From the NCBI GenBank assembly GCA_036339375.1, contig JAYZBC010000014.1, positions 1 through 42,982 on the forward strand: a DNA stretch of 42,982 bases, given 5' to 3'. The notes under the pieces are model-generated. The model worked only from the letters and a program-made list of their open reading frames with translations. It made no database searches and was not told the DNA's origin. This document shows, piece after piece, positions 32,684 to 40,343 of the stretch. The position numbers were made by a program, and so were the translations under genes. The DNA comes from JAYZBC01 sp036339375 (GTDB lineage: Bacteria > Pseudomonadota > Alphaproteobacteria > MPNO01 > UBA2964). The first letter of the stretch is position 1. Each line of letters starts with the position of its first letter.

Positions 32684-33256
32684 CTACCATTTATTGGGAA
32701 GAGGATTTGCAATAGCGTCTTCTAAGCTACTCACTCGATGAAATTGTTCTTCCGGTCGTAGACGGCCCGTCCGACCAATTTGATCCATACCGCAATAAAG
32801 TTCAAACTCGTAGCCATCCGGATCACAAAAATGTAATGCCATATTGCCACCGGCTCCCTTACGGCCTTCAAAGACTACTGGAATTTCATTTTGTTCCAGA
32901 TAGTCCCTTGTTTTAAATAAAACATCAGGACTATCAACTTCAAGCGCCAGGTGTTCAATCTTTAAAGCTGTTCCAGTTTTCGGGCGTCTCTTAGCCTTGC
33001 CAGGTTTTAATCCAATTGCATGGTGGTCAGCGCCGCAGCGAAAAAATACCATTCCTATGGCATTTCGATCAGTTTCTTCAAATCCCATGACCTCACGCCA
33101 AAATTTTGCAGTCTTTTCGACATCGCTCACCTCGTAGACCATATGGCCCAATTTATTAACTTTAATGGGCGATTTTCCACGATATTCTATTGGGTGATCA
33201 GATTTAGCCGTCTTTAAGGCATTTTCTCGTCTGGTTTCATCCACTGAATTTTTCAT
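32684..33256 (-). CDS. VOC-family (glyoxalase/extradiol dioxygenase fold) protein
   Basis: A 190-residue vicinal oxygen chelate protein with two paired modules. Probable metal ligands are His38 (LGHMVYEVSD), His102 (IEHLALEV) and Glu152 (DGYEFELYCG), the arrangement of Fe(II) extradiol dioxygenases and related enzymes. A charged N-terminal extension of about 30 residues precedes the domain. The ATG has a perfect AGGAGG 5 bases upstream. The gene starts 19 bases after the nitroreductase stop, on the same strand. The reaction, dioxygenase, isomerase or other, cannot be assigned. Confidence 0.83.
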   Translation of the reverse strand: MKNSVDETRRENALKTAKSDHPIEYRGKSPIKVNKLGHMVYEVSDVEKTAKFWREVMGFEETDRNAIGMVFFRCGADHHAIGLKPGKAKRRPKTGTALKIEHLALEVDSPDVLFKTRDYLEQNEIPVVFEGRKGAGGNMALHFCDPDGYEFELYCGMDQIGRTGRLRPEEQFHRVSSLEDAIANPLPNKW

Positions 33257-33274
33257 TTCAACCTCCTGGAGGAT

Positions 33275-33853
33275 TTAAAGTGTAGGGCCAGTCCATTCAG
33301 AGACAATGTTATCATAGTCGGGTCGCTGACGATCGGTCGGTGTTTCGGTCATAGAACCTAGATATAAAAAACCGGCTACCCGGTCATTAGGTTCAATGTT
33401 TAGAGAATTTTTAACGTCGTTGTTGTATGCACACCATTCTGTAATCCATTGCGCGGCATATCCTAAACTTAGTGCTGCGGCTAGCATGTTTTGGCATGCG
33501 GCACCTGAAGAAAGAATTTGTTCCCATTCAGGAATTTTATGTTCTGGATTGGTGTGAGAAACTACAGCAACTATAATAGGCGCACGGGCAAAACGCTCCT
33601 CTTCAATCTCGACTTGTTCATCAATGCAGTCCGGGTTTTCCTTCCGAAAGGCCTCTCCAAGAATTTTTCCCAACCGATCTCGTGCATCGCCGCGGATTAT
33701 TATAAATCTCCAAGGTGTTAAACGACCGTGATCAGGTACGCGCATCCCAGCGCGCAGAATCTTTTCGAGATCTTCGTTTGTCGGGCCCGGTTCTGCCATC
33801 ATGCGGACTACTACGGAGCGACGTTCTAACAAAAAATCAGAAACTTCTGCCAT
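33275..33853 (-). CDS. Nitroreductase-family FMN protein
   Basis: A 192-residue nitroreductase-family protein, close to the YdjA type by length. It has the FMN-binding N-terminus LLERRSV followed by VPDHGRLTPWRFIIIRG, the middle helix SSGAACQNMLAAALSLGYAAQW, and GFLYLGSMTETPTDRQRP. Such enzymes are FMN-dependent NAD(P)H reductases of nitro, quinone or enone groups. It is the upstream gene of a two-gene unit with the VOC protein. The 258-base region upstream, shared with the SDR gene at 34112, contains an inverted repeat (34024-34079). Confidence 0.87.
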   Translation of the reverse strand: MAEVSDFLLERRSVVVRMMAEPGPTNEDLEKILRAGMRVPDHGRLTPWRFIIIRGDARDRLGKILGEAFRKENPDCIDEQVEIEEERFARAPIIVAVVSHTNPEHKIPEWEQILSSGAACQNMLAAALSLGYAAQWITEWCAYNNDVKNSLNIEPNDRVAGFLYLGSMTETPTDRQRPDYDNIVSEWTGPTL

Positions 33854-34023
33854 ATTGGTACAAACCTCTATTCTTTTTTCGTGCCTAAAATATATACCAG
33901 TCTTTTGTGTTTGGCTAAAGGGATCAGTAATTGGTTCAAAATCGGAACAACAATACCCAACGGTACAAAAAAATCATACTAAATAAAAATAAAATACCTC
34001 ATCAATCAAATTAGAGGAAAATT

Positions 34024-34079
34024 TTAGGTTAACCTGACACTTTCAAATTTTGTTCAGTTTATCTATTCTTTTAACCTAA
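34024..34079. repeat. Inverted repeat in the nitroreductase/SDR intergenic region
   Basis: TTAGGTTAA at 34024-34032 is repeated in inverse as TTAACCTAA at 34071-34079. The left copy also overlaps the palindrome AGGTTAACCT. The region lies 33 bases upstream of the SDR start and could hold a dimeric regulator site. The remainder of this 258-base gap shows only AT-rich sequence with no clear promoter or gene. Confidence 0.3.
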
Positions 34080-34111
34080 TTTTGATTTTTAATATTTGAG
34101 CAAGAGAAAAT

Positions 34112-34990
34112 TTGTTGACTGTTTCACTTAAAGGTAAAATTGCTTTAATAACCGGCGGGTCTCGTGGTTTGGGGCGCGAAATGGCTTTAGCCTTTGCCGA
34201 AGCAGGTGTTTCTGGTTTGACAGTCACCGCAGCTCCTGGTTCAGATGAAAATACTGCAGATATTGCGACTGAGCTTAACGATACAATTCGTGCTGTTGAA
34301 GCATTGGGCGTCCGAGGTTTGGCGCTTCTTTCAGATGTTAGCGCTGTGAAACAATGTAAGAGCGTTGTTTCCAAAACTGTAGAAGCTTTTGGGGGTCTCC
34401 ATATTTTGGTTAATAACGCGGGAAAATCTGGACGATACGTCCACTTTGGAGACAGCAGTTTAAACATTTCACAAGTTAATCCCGAAGGCTTTAAAGATGT
34501 AATTGATACAAATTTGTTGGGTCCGTTTCTCATGACCCATGCTGCAGTGCATTATTTGTTAAAAACAGGTTGGGGACGAGTGATTAATATTTCAAAACGT
34601 ACGGATTCGATGCATGCCCCCTCAATTACCCCTTATGGTCCTTCCAAGGCTGCTTTGGAAGCCGCGACAATTGCGTGGGCCGAGGCAATGTATAATTCGG
34701 GTATTACATTTAATACCCTGAGCCCAGGGGGTGCTGTTAATACAAAATTTGGTACTGGCGAAATACCGGAAAAAGGTTTGGACCCCATTGTGATTAAACC
34801 TATTGCGGTTTGGTTAGCTAGTGAGGCGTCGAAAAATTATACGGGGTGTCGTTTTGTTGCAGAATTTTGGGATAAAAGTGTGCCAATAGAAATTGCAGCA
34901 GAAAAATGTAGAGAAAGCGCAATATTTAAGGAACCAACCCGAGAAACGCTGCTAGAAAACGCATGGAAGGATCCCCCCCGTGGGGATTAA
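34112..34990 (+). CDS. Short-chain dehydrogenase/reductase (SDR)
   Basis: A 292-residue SDR oxidoreductase with the NAD(P)-binding TGGSRGLG (14-21), NNAG (101-104) and the YGPSK active site (Tyr175, Lys179). Thirteen residues before Tyr175, where the catalytic Ser normally sits, there is Lys162 in INISKRTDS; Ser161 is next to it, so the site may be shifted or altered. The start is a TTG at 34112, with another TTG directly after it; no ATG is near the family N-terminus. Its stop overlaps that of the convergent ThDP subunit gene (shared TTAA). It could oxidise a cis-diol or alcohol in the Rieske pathway. Confidence 0.83.
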   Translation: MLTVSLKGKIALITGGSRGLGREMALAFAEAGVSGLTVTAAPGSDENTADIATELNDTIRAVEALGVRGLALLSDVSAVKQCKSVVSKTVEAFGGLHILVNNAGKSGRYVHFGDSSLNISQVNPEGFKDVIDTNLLGPFLMTHAAVHYLLKTGWGRVINISKRTDSMHAPSITPYGPSKAALEAATIAWAEAMYNSGITFNTLSPGGAVNTKFGTGEIPEKGLDPIVIKPIAVWLASEASKNYTGCRFVAEFWDKSVPIEIAAEKCRESAIFKEPTRETLLENAWKDPPRGD

Positions 34991-35562
34991 CACGACAGGT
35001 ACGCTTTCCTGAACCTACGCCGGCAATCCGCTAAATTAAGGTTACGCTTGTAATTACAAGCTGGTCCGGCTTTCACACGGGCCCATATAAATCGGGGACC
35101 AGCTGTCTTTGTTAGAAATTCGGCCCCTTTGGGAATGTCTTCAGACGTTACAATTGTTAAAATTGATTCAAAACCTGCACCCTTTGCAATAAGCTCTAAA
35201 TTTGTATTCCCCGATGTGTGCCCTAATTGATTACCGGTTTCGCCATGCATACCATTATCTACACAAATGATAGAAAGATTGGTTGGTTTAGACGAGGCAA
35301 CTGTTATAAGAGATCCAATATTCATGATTAATTCTCCATCTCCCGTTATAACCGCTACTTCTTGCGTGGGGGCGGAGAGTGCCATACCTAATCCTATGGA
35401 GACTGAGGCTCCCATTGCCCCCGCCATTGTGAACAAGTAATCAGCATCTTCAGTAAGCGCTGCTGTGTCTTTTGAGGTGCCCGCCAACCCTGTAACCATG
35501 AGGTATTTTTGAGTGTCGGGGAAAAGGCCAGGCAATAAATTCCTTCGATCTATGGTGCTCAT
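34987..35562 (-). CDS. ThDP-binding beta subunit, sulfopyruvate/phosphonopyruvate decarboxylase-like
   Basis: A 191-residue cofactor-binding subunit resembling ComE/the beta half of sulfopyruvate decarboxylase. It has MAGAMGASVSIGLGMAL, the ThDP/Mg motif GDGELIMNIGSL (74-85) and VDNGMHGETGNQ (101-112), which is characteristic of this subfamily. Its ATG overlaps the alpha-subunit stop (TAATG), so both chains are made together. A C-terminal Lys/Arg-rich tail is present. True coenzyme M biosynthesis is unlikely in this organism; a 2-oxoacid with a polar or charged 3-substituent is a reasonable guess. Confidence 0.85.
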   Translation of the reverse strand: MSTIDRRNLLPGLFPDTQKYLMVTGLAGTSKDTAALTEDADYLFTMAGAMGASVSIGLGMALSAPTQEVAVITGDGELIMNIGSLITVASSKPTNLSIICVDNGMHGETGNQLGHTSGNTNLELIAKGAGFESILTIVTSEDIPKGAEFLTKTAGPRFIWARVKAGPACNYKRNLNLADCRRRFRKAYLSC

Positions 35563-36083
35563 TAAAATTCTTTCGTGCCCAGGAACTTTTGTGACAAAAC
35601 CAAGGCTATGCCTTGGTTTGCCTTAAAAGCTCCGGATACGGCGGCAGTGGTTGCCTCTTCCAACTCGTCTTGACGTTCCACCCTAATTGTTTGAATTCCC
35701 ATAGCCTTTAACACGGGTTCTACAGCTTGTCCCATTGGGTACTGCCAGGGATTTTGTTCGCCATAATCTCCCCGCATGGTCACAAGGAGAAGAATTGGAA
35801 AGCCACCCCCCTTTATCAACGAAAGAAAATTCGGACAGTTGCCAACGCCAGATGACTGCATGCAAAGAACTGCCCGTTCTCCAACTAAATCGGCGCCCGC
35901 ACAAATTCCTACACCTTCTTCTTCGCTGGTCAACAAAATTGTACGAGTTTTATTATGTTCTTCAGCCAGTTTAATTATGTTGTCATTGCCAAAATCTGGA
36001 ATATAGGCAAAGAGGGTAATTCCAGCTTCTACCAATTGGTTAAAAATTTGTTTGGACCAAATTTCACGTTGAATTTCTGACAT
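35562..36083 (-). CDS. ThDP-binding alpha subunit, sulfopyruvate/phosphonopyruvate decarboxylase-like
   Basis: A 173-residue protein equivalent to the N-terminal pyrimidine-binding domain of ThDP enzymes, resembling ComD. The catalytic Glu lies in LTSEEEGVGICAGADLVGERA (the run of Glu at 54-56), followed by MQSSGVGN and LVTMRGDYGEQNPWQYPMG, all typical of the sulfopyruvate decarboxylase alpha chain. It needs the beta chain encoded immediately downstream. It follows the NMT1/Pht5-like gene by 25 bases in a minus-strand operon whose first genes encode a Rieske dioxygenase. Confidence 0.85.
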   Translation of the reverse strand: MSEIQREIWSKQIFNQLVEAGITLFAYIPDFGNDNIIKLAEEHNKTRTILLTSEEEGVGICAGADLVGERAVLCMQSSGVGNCPNFLSLIKGGGFPILLLVTMRGDYGEQNPWQYPMGQAVEPVLKAMGIQTIRVERQDELEEATTAAVSGAFKANQGIALVLSQKFLGTKEF

Positions 36084-36108
36084 TCTTTACGTCCAAAAGG
36101 AAATTTTT

Positions 36109-37020
36109 TTAACTGTGTACGGCTTGAGAATAAGAAACGCCTTGGTTTTCCCCGACATCGAATAGATTTCGATCATGCATCCAAGTCTGAGTGCGTTCAA
36201 ACATTTCCTGGGTATAGTTTTGTGGCACCACTCTCTCTCCATTACCAAATAATCGCACATCAATTTCATTTTGGTATCTTTCAGGTATTTCCAAAATAAA
36301 GTATTTTTTATACTTTTCGGGTTCGCTATCAATATCTGATTGGGCTCTAATCAAAGCACGCATATATTTTTCTACGTCTTTAGGTTCTACATCGTTTGGA
36401 AACATAAATGCCATCATGAAAGTTGTGGAAACTATACGGCGAAAACCCTTTTGCTCGAGGAGATATAGTTGTGGACCCCATACATTAACAGCGGGCACTT
36501 TTTTGGCCAAAGCGGCATCAACCCTGGACCAACTCGTTCCAACAAATTTCAGGGAAATTTCACTTGGTTTTAAAAACACCTCTAACGCTTGTAATGCCGA
36601 GTAATGACTACCGGAATGATAACCTACGGCGACGTCCAAATTACTTAAATCCGTCGGAACCAAAACTTTAGAATCACCGGGAACCACGATAGCTGCTTCA
36701 CAAATACTATAGGCCTTTCCATACATAATCCCGTCTTCCAGTTTCGCTGATTGGTTAACTGTCCAGTGACAGGCACAACTGACATCGCCAGCATTTTCAA
36801 CACTGCCTTTGCGTCCGCTGCCTTCGGCATAACGTTCAAAGGCCCCATGAAATTGATCTTTTAAAGGTTCGTTTGAAAAAACGGTCGAGAGTTGGGGAAC
36901 GGTTTTGTAACTGGCATCTAGGTTTAGCCAATAATCCAGCCCTTCTTTAGTAAAATAGCCTTTTTCTTCGGCTACCCAATCGCTAAGTCGACCGTGTGGT
37001 TGAATTATGAATTTTGTCAT
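36109..37020 (-). CDS. NMT1/SsuA-like substrate-binding-fold protein without signal peptide
   Basis: A 303-residue protein with a periplasmic-binding-protein type II fold related to the NMT1/THI5/SsuA group (WVAEEKGYFTKEGLDYWL near residue 15, DVAVGYHSGSHYSALQALE and GTSWSRVDAALAKKVPAVNVWGPQ in the middle). It has no signal peptide: the first residues (MTKFIIQPHGRLSDW) run straight into the fold. It therefore probably acts in the cytoplasm, as an enzyme of the 4,5-dihydroxyphthalate decarboxylase type or a ligand sensor rather than a transporter component; no ABC permease or ATPase is nearby. It starts 11 bases after the Rieske beta subunit gene. Confidence 0.7.
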   Translation of the reverse strand: MTKFIIQPHGRLSDWVAEEKGYFTKEGLDYWLNLDASYKTVPQLSTVFSNEPLKDQFHGAFERYAEGSGRKGSVENAGDVSCACHWTVNQSAKLEDGIMYGKAYSICEAAIVVPGDSKVLVPTDLSNLDVAVGYHSGSHYSALQALEVFLKPSEISLKFVGTSWSRVDAALAKKVPAVNVWGPQLYLLEQKGFRRIVSTTFMMAFMFPNDVEPKDVEKYMRALIRAQSDIDSEPEKYKKYFILEIPERYQNEIDVRLFGNGERVVPQNYTQEMFERTQTWMHDRNLFDVGENQGVSYSQAVHS

Positions 37021-37030
37021 CGTTTCTCTC

Positions 37031-37531
37031 TTAAAGGGGTATTACCAACAAAGTATCAATACGTTCAGAATCACACACCACAATCCGCTCAAGAAATTGC
37101 AACCCCTTTTGACCCTCCGCGATACGGTCCAAGTATTTCCCCGTACAGAAAATCTCCGGAGAGGAGGATTGAAAAGTACGAAAGCAGGCAAAACTAGTTT
37201 GTACGGAATACTCTTCATTTTTCTCTTTGACAACCAAGGGAGGGTCAATGAGGTGGCGATAGGTATGTGGTTCGAAAAGGTTTGCATTCCGCAAGGCGGA
37301 AATTCTGTCCTCCATCATAGCTCGGTTTTCGCAGAGAATTATTCCTACGGGCATTTTAAGTTCGTGGTTTTTACGGGTTGTAACTAAATAATACCCGTCT
37401 GGTGCAAAAAAGTTCGGCCATTCTTCCAAGTCATCTTCGTCTATGGTTTTTCCATAAAGACGGTTGAACGCGTCAATACGTTGCAGTAAGTCGCCCGCAA
37501 TGTCTAACGGTTTTGGTCTTTCAATCGGCAT
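37031..37531 (-). CDS. Aromatic-ring-hydroxylating dioxygenase beta subunit
   Basis: A 166-residue small subunit of a two-component Rieske non-haem iron dioxygenase, with the SnoaL/NTF2-like fold. Segments typical of the family are LYGKTIDEDDLEEWPNFFAPDGYYLVTTR, the MMEDRISALRNANLFEPHTYRHLI region, and RIVVCDSERIDTLLVIPL at the end. The start overlaps the alpha-subunit gene by 11 bases. Its role is structural support of the catalytic alpha subunit. No reductase gene for this oxygenase lies nearby; the Rieske ferredoxin at 14602 is a possible but distant electron carrier. Confidence 0.88.
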   Translation of the reverse strand: MPIERPKPLDIAGDLLQRIDAFNRLYGKTIDEDDLEEWPNFFAPDGYYLVTTRKNHELKMPVGIILCENRAMMEDRISALRNANLFEPHTYRHLIDPPLVVKEKNEEYSVQTSFACFRTFQSSSPEIFCTGKYLDRIAEGQKGLQFLERIVVCDSERIDTLLVIPL

Positions 37532-38813
37532 TTTGTTGTGATTCCACCATCAATCCATGCCAGCCCTGCCAAAACCCACGCACTGCGAGTTCGTTGCATC
37601 GGCTTTCTGAAAATCTTTCTATATCTCTTCCCCCCATTGGAAGTACCGAGTTTTTATCTTTCGCTCCAGACACGCCGCGCCTTACCCAACCAACCACAGC
37701 TCCGTCTTCCATAGCTATAAATCCCCCAGGTCCCACTAAATTAGATTGGCGTATACGCATGGTACGTTGCTCTGGCGTGTCATCGGTGGTTCCCAATACC
37801 CACCAAGTTAATTCACTTTTATGGGGCCCTTTAGGTACAATGAGACGCAAAGTAATCACATTTGAAAGTTGTTGGATCGAAAAATTTGGAAACAAACTTT
37901 GTATCGCAAGGGTCGTCCCACATTTAAATTCTTGCCAGCTTTCAAGCAGTTCCGGAGCTTTTAACGCATAATCTTCTTTTAGAGCGTGCAATTCTTGGGC
38001 CTTGTATTGCCCTTCGTCTTTATCTTGGCTTCTGATTGAATAGGTAAGGTGGTGCAAACCTCCTTGGCTAACCTCAACGGCTCCTTTCATGGACAACCGG
38101 TTTAGTCGAAACGTGGTCATAAAGGAATGGAGAAGAGTTGCATGATAAGTATCTCTGACGTTCTCCATATAAAGTTTCCAATTTCCGTCAAGCCCGTGTT
38201 GATACTTTCCAATTATTTGCATTTTCCGGCCCAAAACACGATTGATATTTTCACACATTTTTGGGCCAAAATATTCAGGTAAACTGGGTACTTCCTCAGA
38301 GAAGGTCCCAAAAATTAGTCCGCAATAATTTTCTACCCGAAGTTTTTCCAGGGAATGACAATTTTTGTCAAAATCTTCGGCAATTCCACCCTTTCCCTGA
38401 ATTCCTTTTTCAAATGCAATTGAAATAAGTTTCCCACGCAGGTCATAGGTCCAATTATGATAAACACAGGTCAGCCTGTCTAAGTTTCCCTGGTTTTTTA
38501 TACACACCAAGTTACCTCGATGGGCACATCTATTGACAAATGCATTTACACTATTGGTTTCATCCCGGACGACAATGACTGGTAAATTTCCAACGAATTC
38601 GGTTTTGTAATCACCCAGATTGGGAATTTCGCAGTCAAGCGCCAAAAAATTCCAGGTTGTCCCCTGAAACACGGATCTTTGTTCTTGGTTACAGATACCC
38701 TCATCTGAATAAACAGAATATGGAATTTCGCTGAAGTCATTTGGTTTAAAATCGAGGAGGCTCATACCTTGTGCTTCCCTTGCTAATTTTTGTAGGTTAA
38801 TAACTAAATTCAC
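37521..38813 (-). CDS. Rieske non-haem iron aromatic dioxygenase alpha subunit
   Basis: A 430-residue catalytic subunit of an aromatic-ring-hydroxylating dioxygenase. The Rieske cluster ligands are Cys96 and His98 (RCAHRGN) and Cys116 and His119 (CVYHNWTYDLRG). The mononuclear iron site shows the DxxHxxxxH pattern at Asp221, His224 and His229 (ENVRDTYHATLLH), with a later Asp in MEDGAVVGW as third ligand. The start is uncertain: GTG at 38813 keeps 16 extra residues, while ATG at 38765 has GGGAAG about 12 bases upstream. It is the first gene of a minus-strand operon. Salicylate/anthranilate-type oxygenases are the closest by feel; the substrate is unproven. Confidence 0.88.
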   Translation of the reverse strand: MNLVINLQKLAREAQGMSLLDFKPNDFSEIPYSVYSDEGICNQEQRSVFQGTTWNFLALDCEIPNLGDYKTEFVGNLPVIVVRDETNSVNAFVNRCAHRGNLVCIKNQGNLDRLTCVYHNWTYDLRGKLISIAFEKGIQGKGGIAEDFDKNCHSLEKLRVENYCGLIFGTFSEEVPSLPEYFGPKMCENINRVLGRKMQIIGKYQHGLDGNWKLYMENVRDTYHATLLHSFMTTFRLNRLSMKGAVEVSQGGLHHLTYSIRSQDKDEGQYKAQELHALKEDYALKAPELLESWQEFKCGTTLAIQSLFPNFSIQQLSNVITLRLIVPKGPHKSELTWWVLGTTDDTPEQRTMRIRQSNLVGPGGFIAMEDGAVVGWVRRGVSGAKDKNSVLPMGGRDIERFSESRCNELAVRGFWQGWHGLMVESQQNAD

Positions 38814-38885
38814 TCATGTTGAATTTAATTTTGAAATTTTAATGGGTTGAGACTACTACGAAGAAACGAAAAATGGGAGGTTTAC

Positions 38886-39878
38886 TTGAATTTAACGCTT
38901 AGTATTGCAACCGATGTTAATCCGCGAACGTGGCCAATAATGGACGGATCTGTCAAGGCTGATGGTATTGATTTTATCCATACACCCTTAAATCCTGCAG
39001 AAATGTTCTGGCGACAATTAAAGTTTGGAGATTTTGATATTTCAGAGATGTCTTTCTCTTCTCTTATCAAAGCCATTGCGGCGGGAAACAACATGTGGAC
39101 AGGAATACCCGTATTTACAACCCACCATTTTTTTCAAAACTGGATCGTGATTCGAAAGGATTCCGGAATAAAAAAGCCTGAAGATTTGAAGGGAAAAAGA
39201 GTTGGAGTACCTGAATTTCAACAGACGGCGGCAGTGTGGTCACGTGGCATTTTGAAACATGAGTTTGGTGTGGATCAAACGGAAATGGAATTCTTTATGG
39301 AACGGTTGCCTGACGTGAGTCACGGAGGGGCTACTGGTTTTCAAGCACCACCCGGTGTGACGGTTAACCAGATACCAAGGGAAAAGGATATAGGCAGTAT
39401 GTTACTCGCAGGGGAGTTGGATGCGACACTTTTGTACCTTCCACATAACAACCTGATCGACCGGAGTTCAGCCGACCTTGAAAGTCATCCAAATTTTGGG
39501 CCGCTTTTCGCGGATACTGCAGCAGAGGGCCTACGCTTTTTTCGGAAAACTAAAATTTATCCGATTAACCATGGGATGGTTATCAAAAGGAAAATTGCGG
39601 AGGATCATCCTTGGGTAGTACTAAATATTCTGAAAGCTTTTATAGAGGCCAATCAAATTGCCAATCAGCAACGTCTTGAACACGTGGAATATTACCGGGC
39701 CTCCGGATTAATCTCTCAAGAGGCGTATGAAGCGCTTTCTACACCATTAGTTGAACATGGGATAAGGGATAATCAGGAAACCCTGGAAGCAATTACACTT
39801 TACTCTTATGAACAGGGACTAACTCACGAAAGGGTGACGCTTGAGGACGTTTTTGCAAAAAGCACAATGGATTACTAG
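38886..39878 (+). CDS. 4,5-Dihydroxyphthalate decarboxylase-like / substrate-binding-fold protein
   Basis: A 330-residue protein with strong resemblance to Pht5-type 4,5-dihydroxyphthalate decarboxylases: LSIATDVNPRTWPIMDGSVKADGIDF and FWRQLKFGDFDISEMSFSSLIKA match the family's start, followed by periplasmic-binding-protein type II landmarks (KKPEDLKGKRVGVPEFQQTAAVW). No signal peptide is present, as expected for a cytoplasmic enzyme. The start is a TTG at 38886, with GGGAGG five bases upstream; the in-frame TTG at 38847 has no such site. It is divergent from the Rieske dioxygenase genes, supporting an aromatic carboxylate pathway. Confidence 0.8.
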   Translation: MNLTLSIATDVNPRTWPIMDGSVKADGIDFIHTPLNPAEMFWRQLKFGDFDISEMSFSSLIKAIAAGNNMWTGIPVFTTHHFFQNWIVIRKDSGIKKPEDLKGKRVGVPEFQQTAAVWSRGILKHEFGVDQTEMEFFMERLPDVSHGGATGFQAPPGVTVNQIPREKDIGSMLLAGELDATLLYLPHNNLIDRSSADLESHPNFGPLFADTAAEGLRFFRKTKIYPINHGMVIKRKIAEDHPWVVLNILKAFIEANQIANQQRLEHVEYYRASGLISQEAYEALSTPLVEHGIRDNQETLEAITLYSYEQGLTHERVTLEDVFAKSTMDY

Positions 39879-39932
39879 AATTGGGTCAAATTTTCGTGCA
39901 AAACAAAAAGAAAAATTAATAAGGAGGCTGTT

Positions 39933-40343
39933 ATGGTTGCCCATACACCAAATCTAAAGAAACAAGATCAGCTTGAACCGTTAAGTTCCCGGTATATAAA
40001 CATAAAAGACCTTCCATGGGAAACCGGACGTTGGAAAGGAATTAGGTCTAAAACGCTAATGGAGGATCCGGAAAGGGGGCTAAAAACGGCGTTAATTGAG
40101 TGGTCACCAGGGGCTTCCCTACCACTTCATGAGCATGTGGATATAGAACAAAGCTACGTACTTGAGGGTAGTTTGTGTGATGAAGAAGGAGAATGCGGTC
40201 CAGGAGAATTTGTGTGGCGTCCTATTGGTAACCGGCATCGAGCGTGGTCTCCAAACGGGTGCCTTTTACTGGCAATTTTTCTTAAGCCCAATAAAAACCT
40301 TGAAGGCCCCTACGCTTTGGAAGGAGCAGCCGACAATGAATGA
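39933..40343 (+). CDS. Single-domain cupin protein
   Basis: A 136-residue cupin. The first motif is in LPLHEHVDIEQSYVLEGSL, with two His and a Glu, and the second is GEFVWRPIGNRHRAWSPNGCLLLAIF, giving a plausible 3-His/1-Glu metal site. Similar to ChrR/anti-sigma-type or dioxygenase-like cupins, but no specific function can be given. The ATG has AAGGAGG 7 bases upstream. The end overlaps the start of the next gene by 8 bases, so the cupin and the heme-oxygenase-fold protein are co-translated. Confidence 0.82.
   Translation: MVAHTPNLKKQDQLEPLSSRYINIKDLPWETGRWKGIRSKTLMEDPERGLKTALIEWSPGASLPLHEHVDIEQSYVLEGSLCDEEGECGPGEFVWRPIGNRHRAWSPNGCLLLAIFLKPNKNLEGPYALEGAADNE

Noticed and set aside
34987..36083. 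Coenzyme M biosynthesis (comDE)
   Set aside because: No other coenzyme M genes are present and the setting is a bacterial aromatic-type catabolic cluster.
40162..40335. N-terminal extension of the heme-oxygenase-fold protein inside the cupin gene
   Set aside because: The ATG at 40336 has AGGAG upstream and begins where the helical fold begins; the longer frame is a shadow of the cupin.
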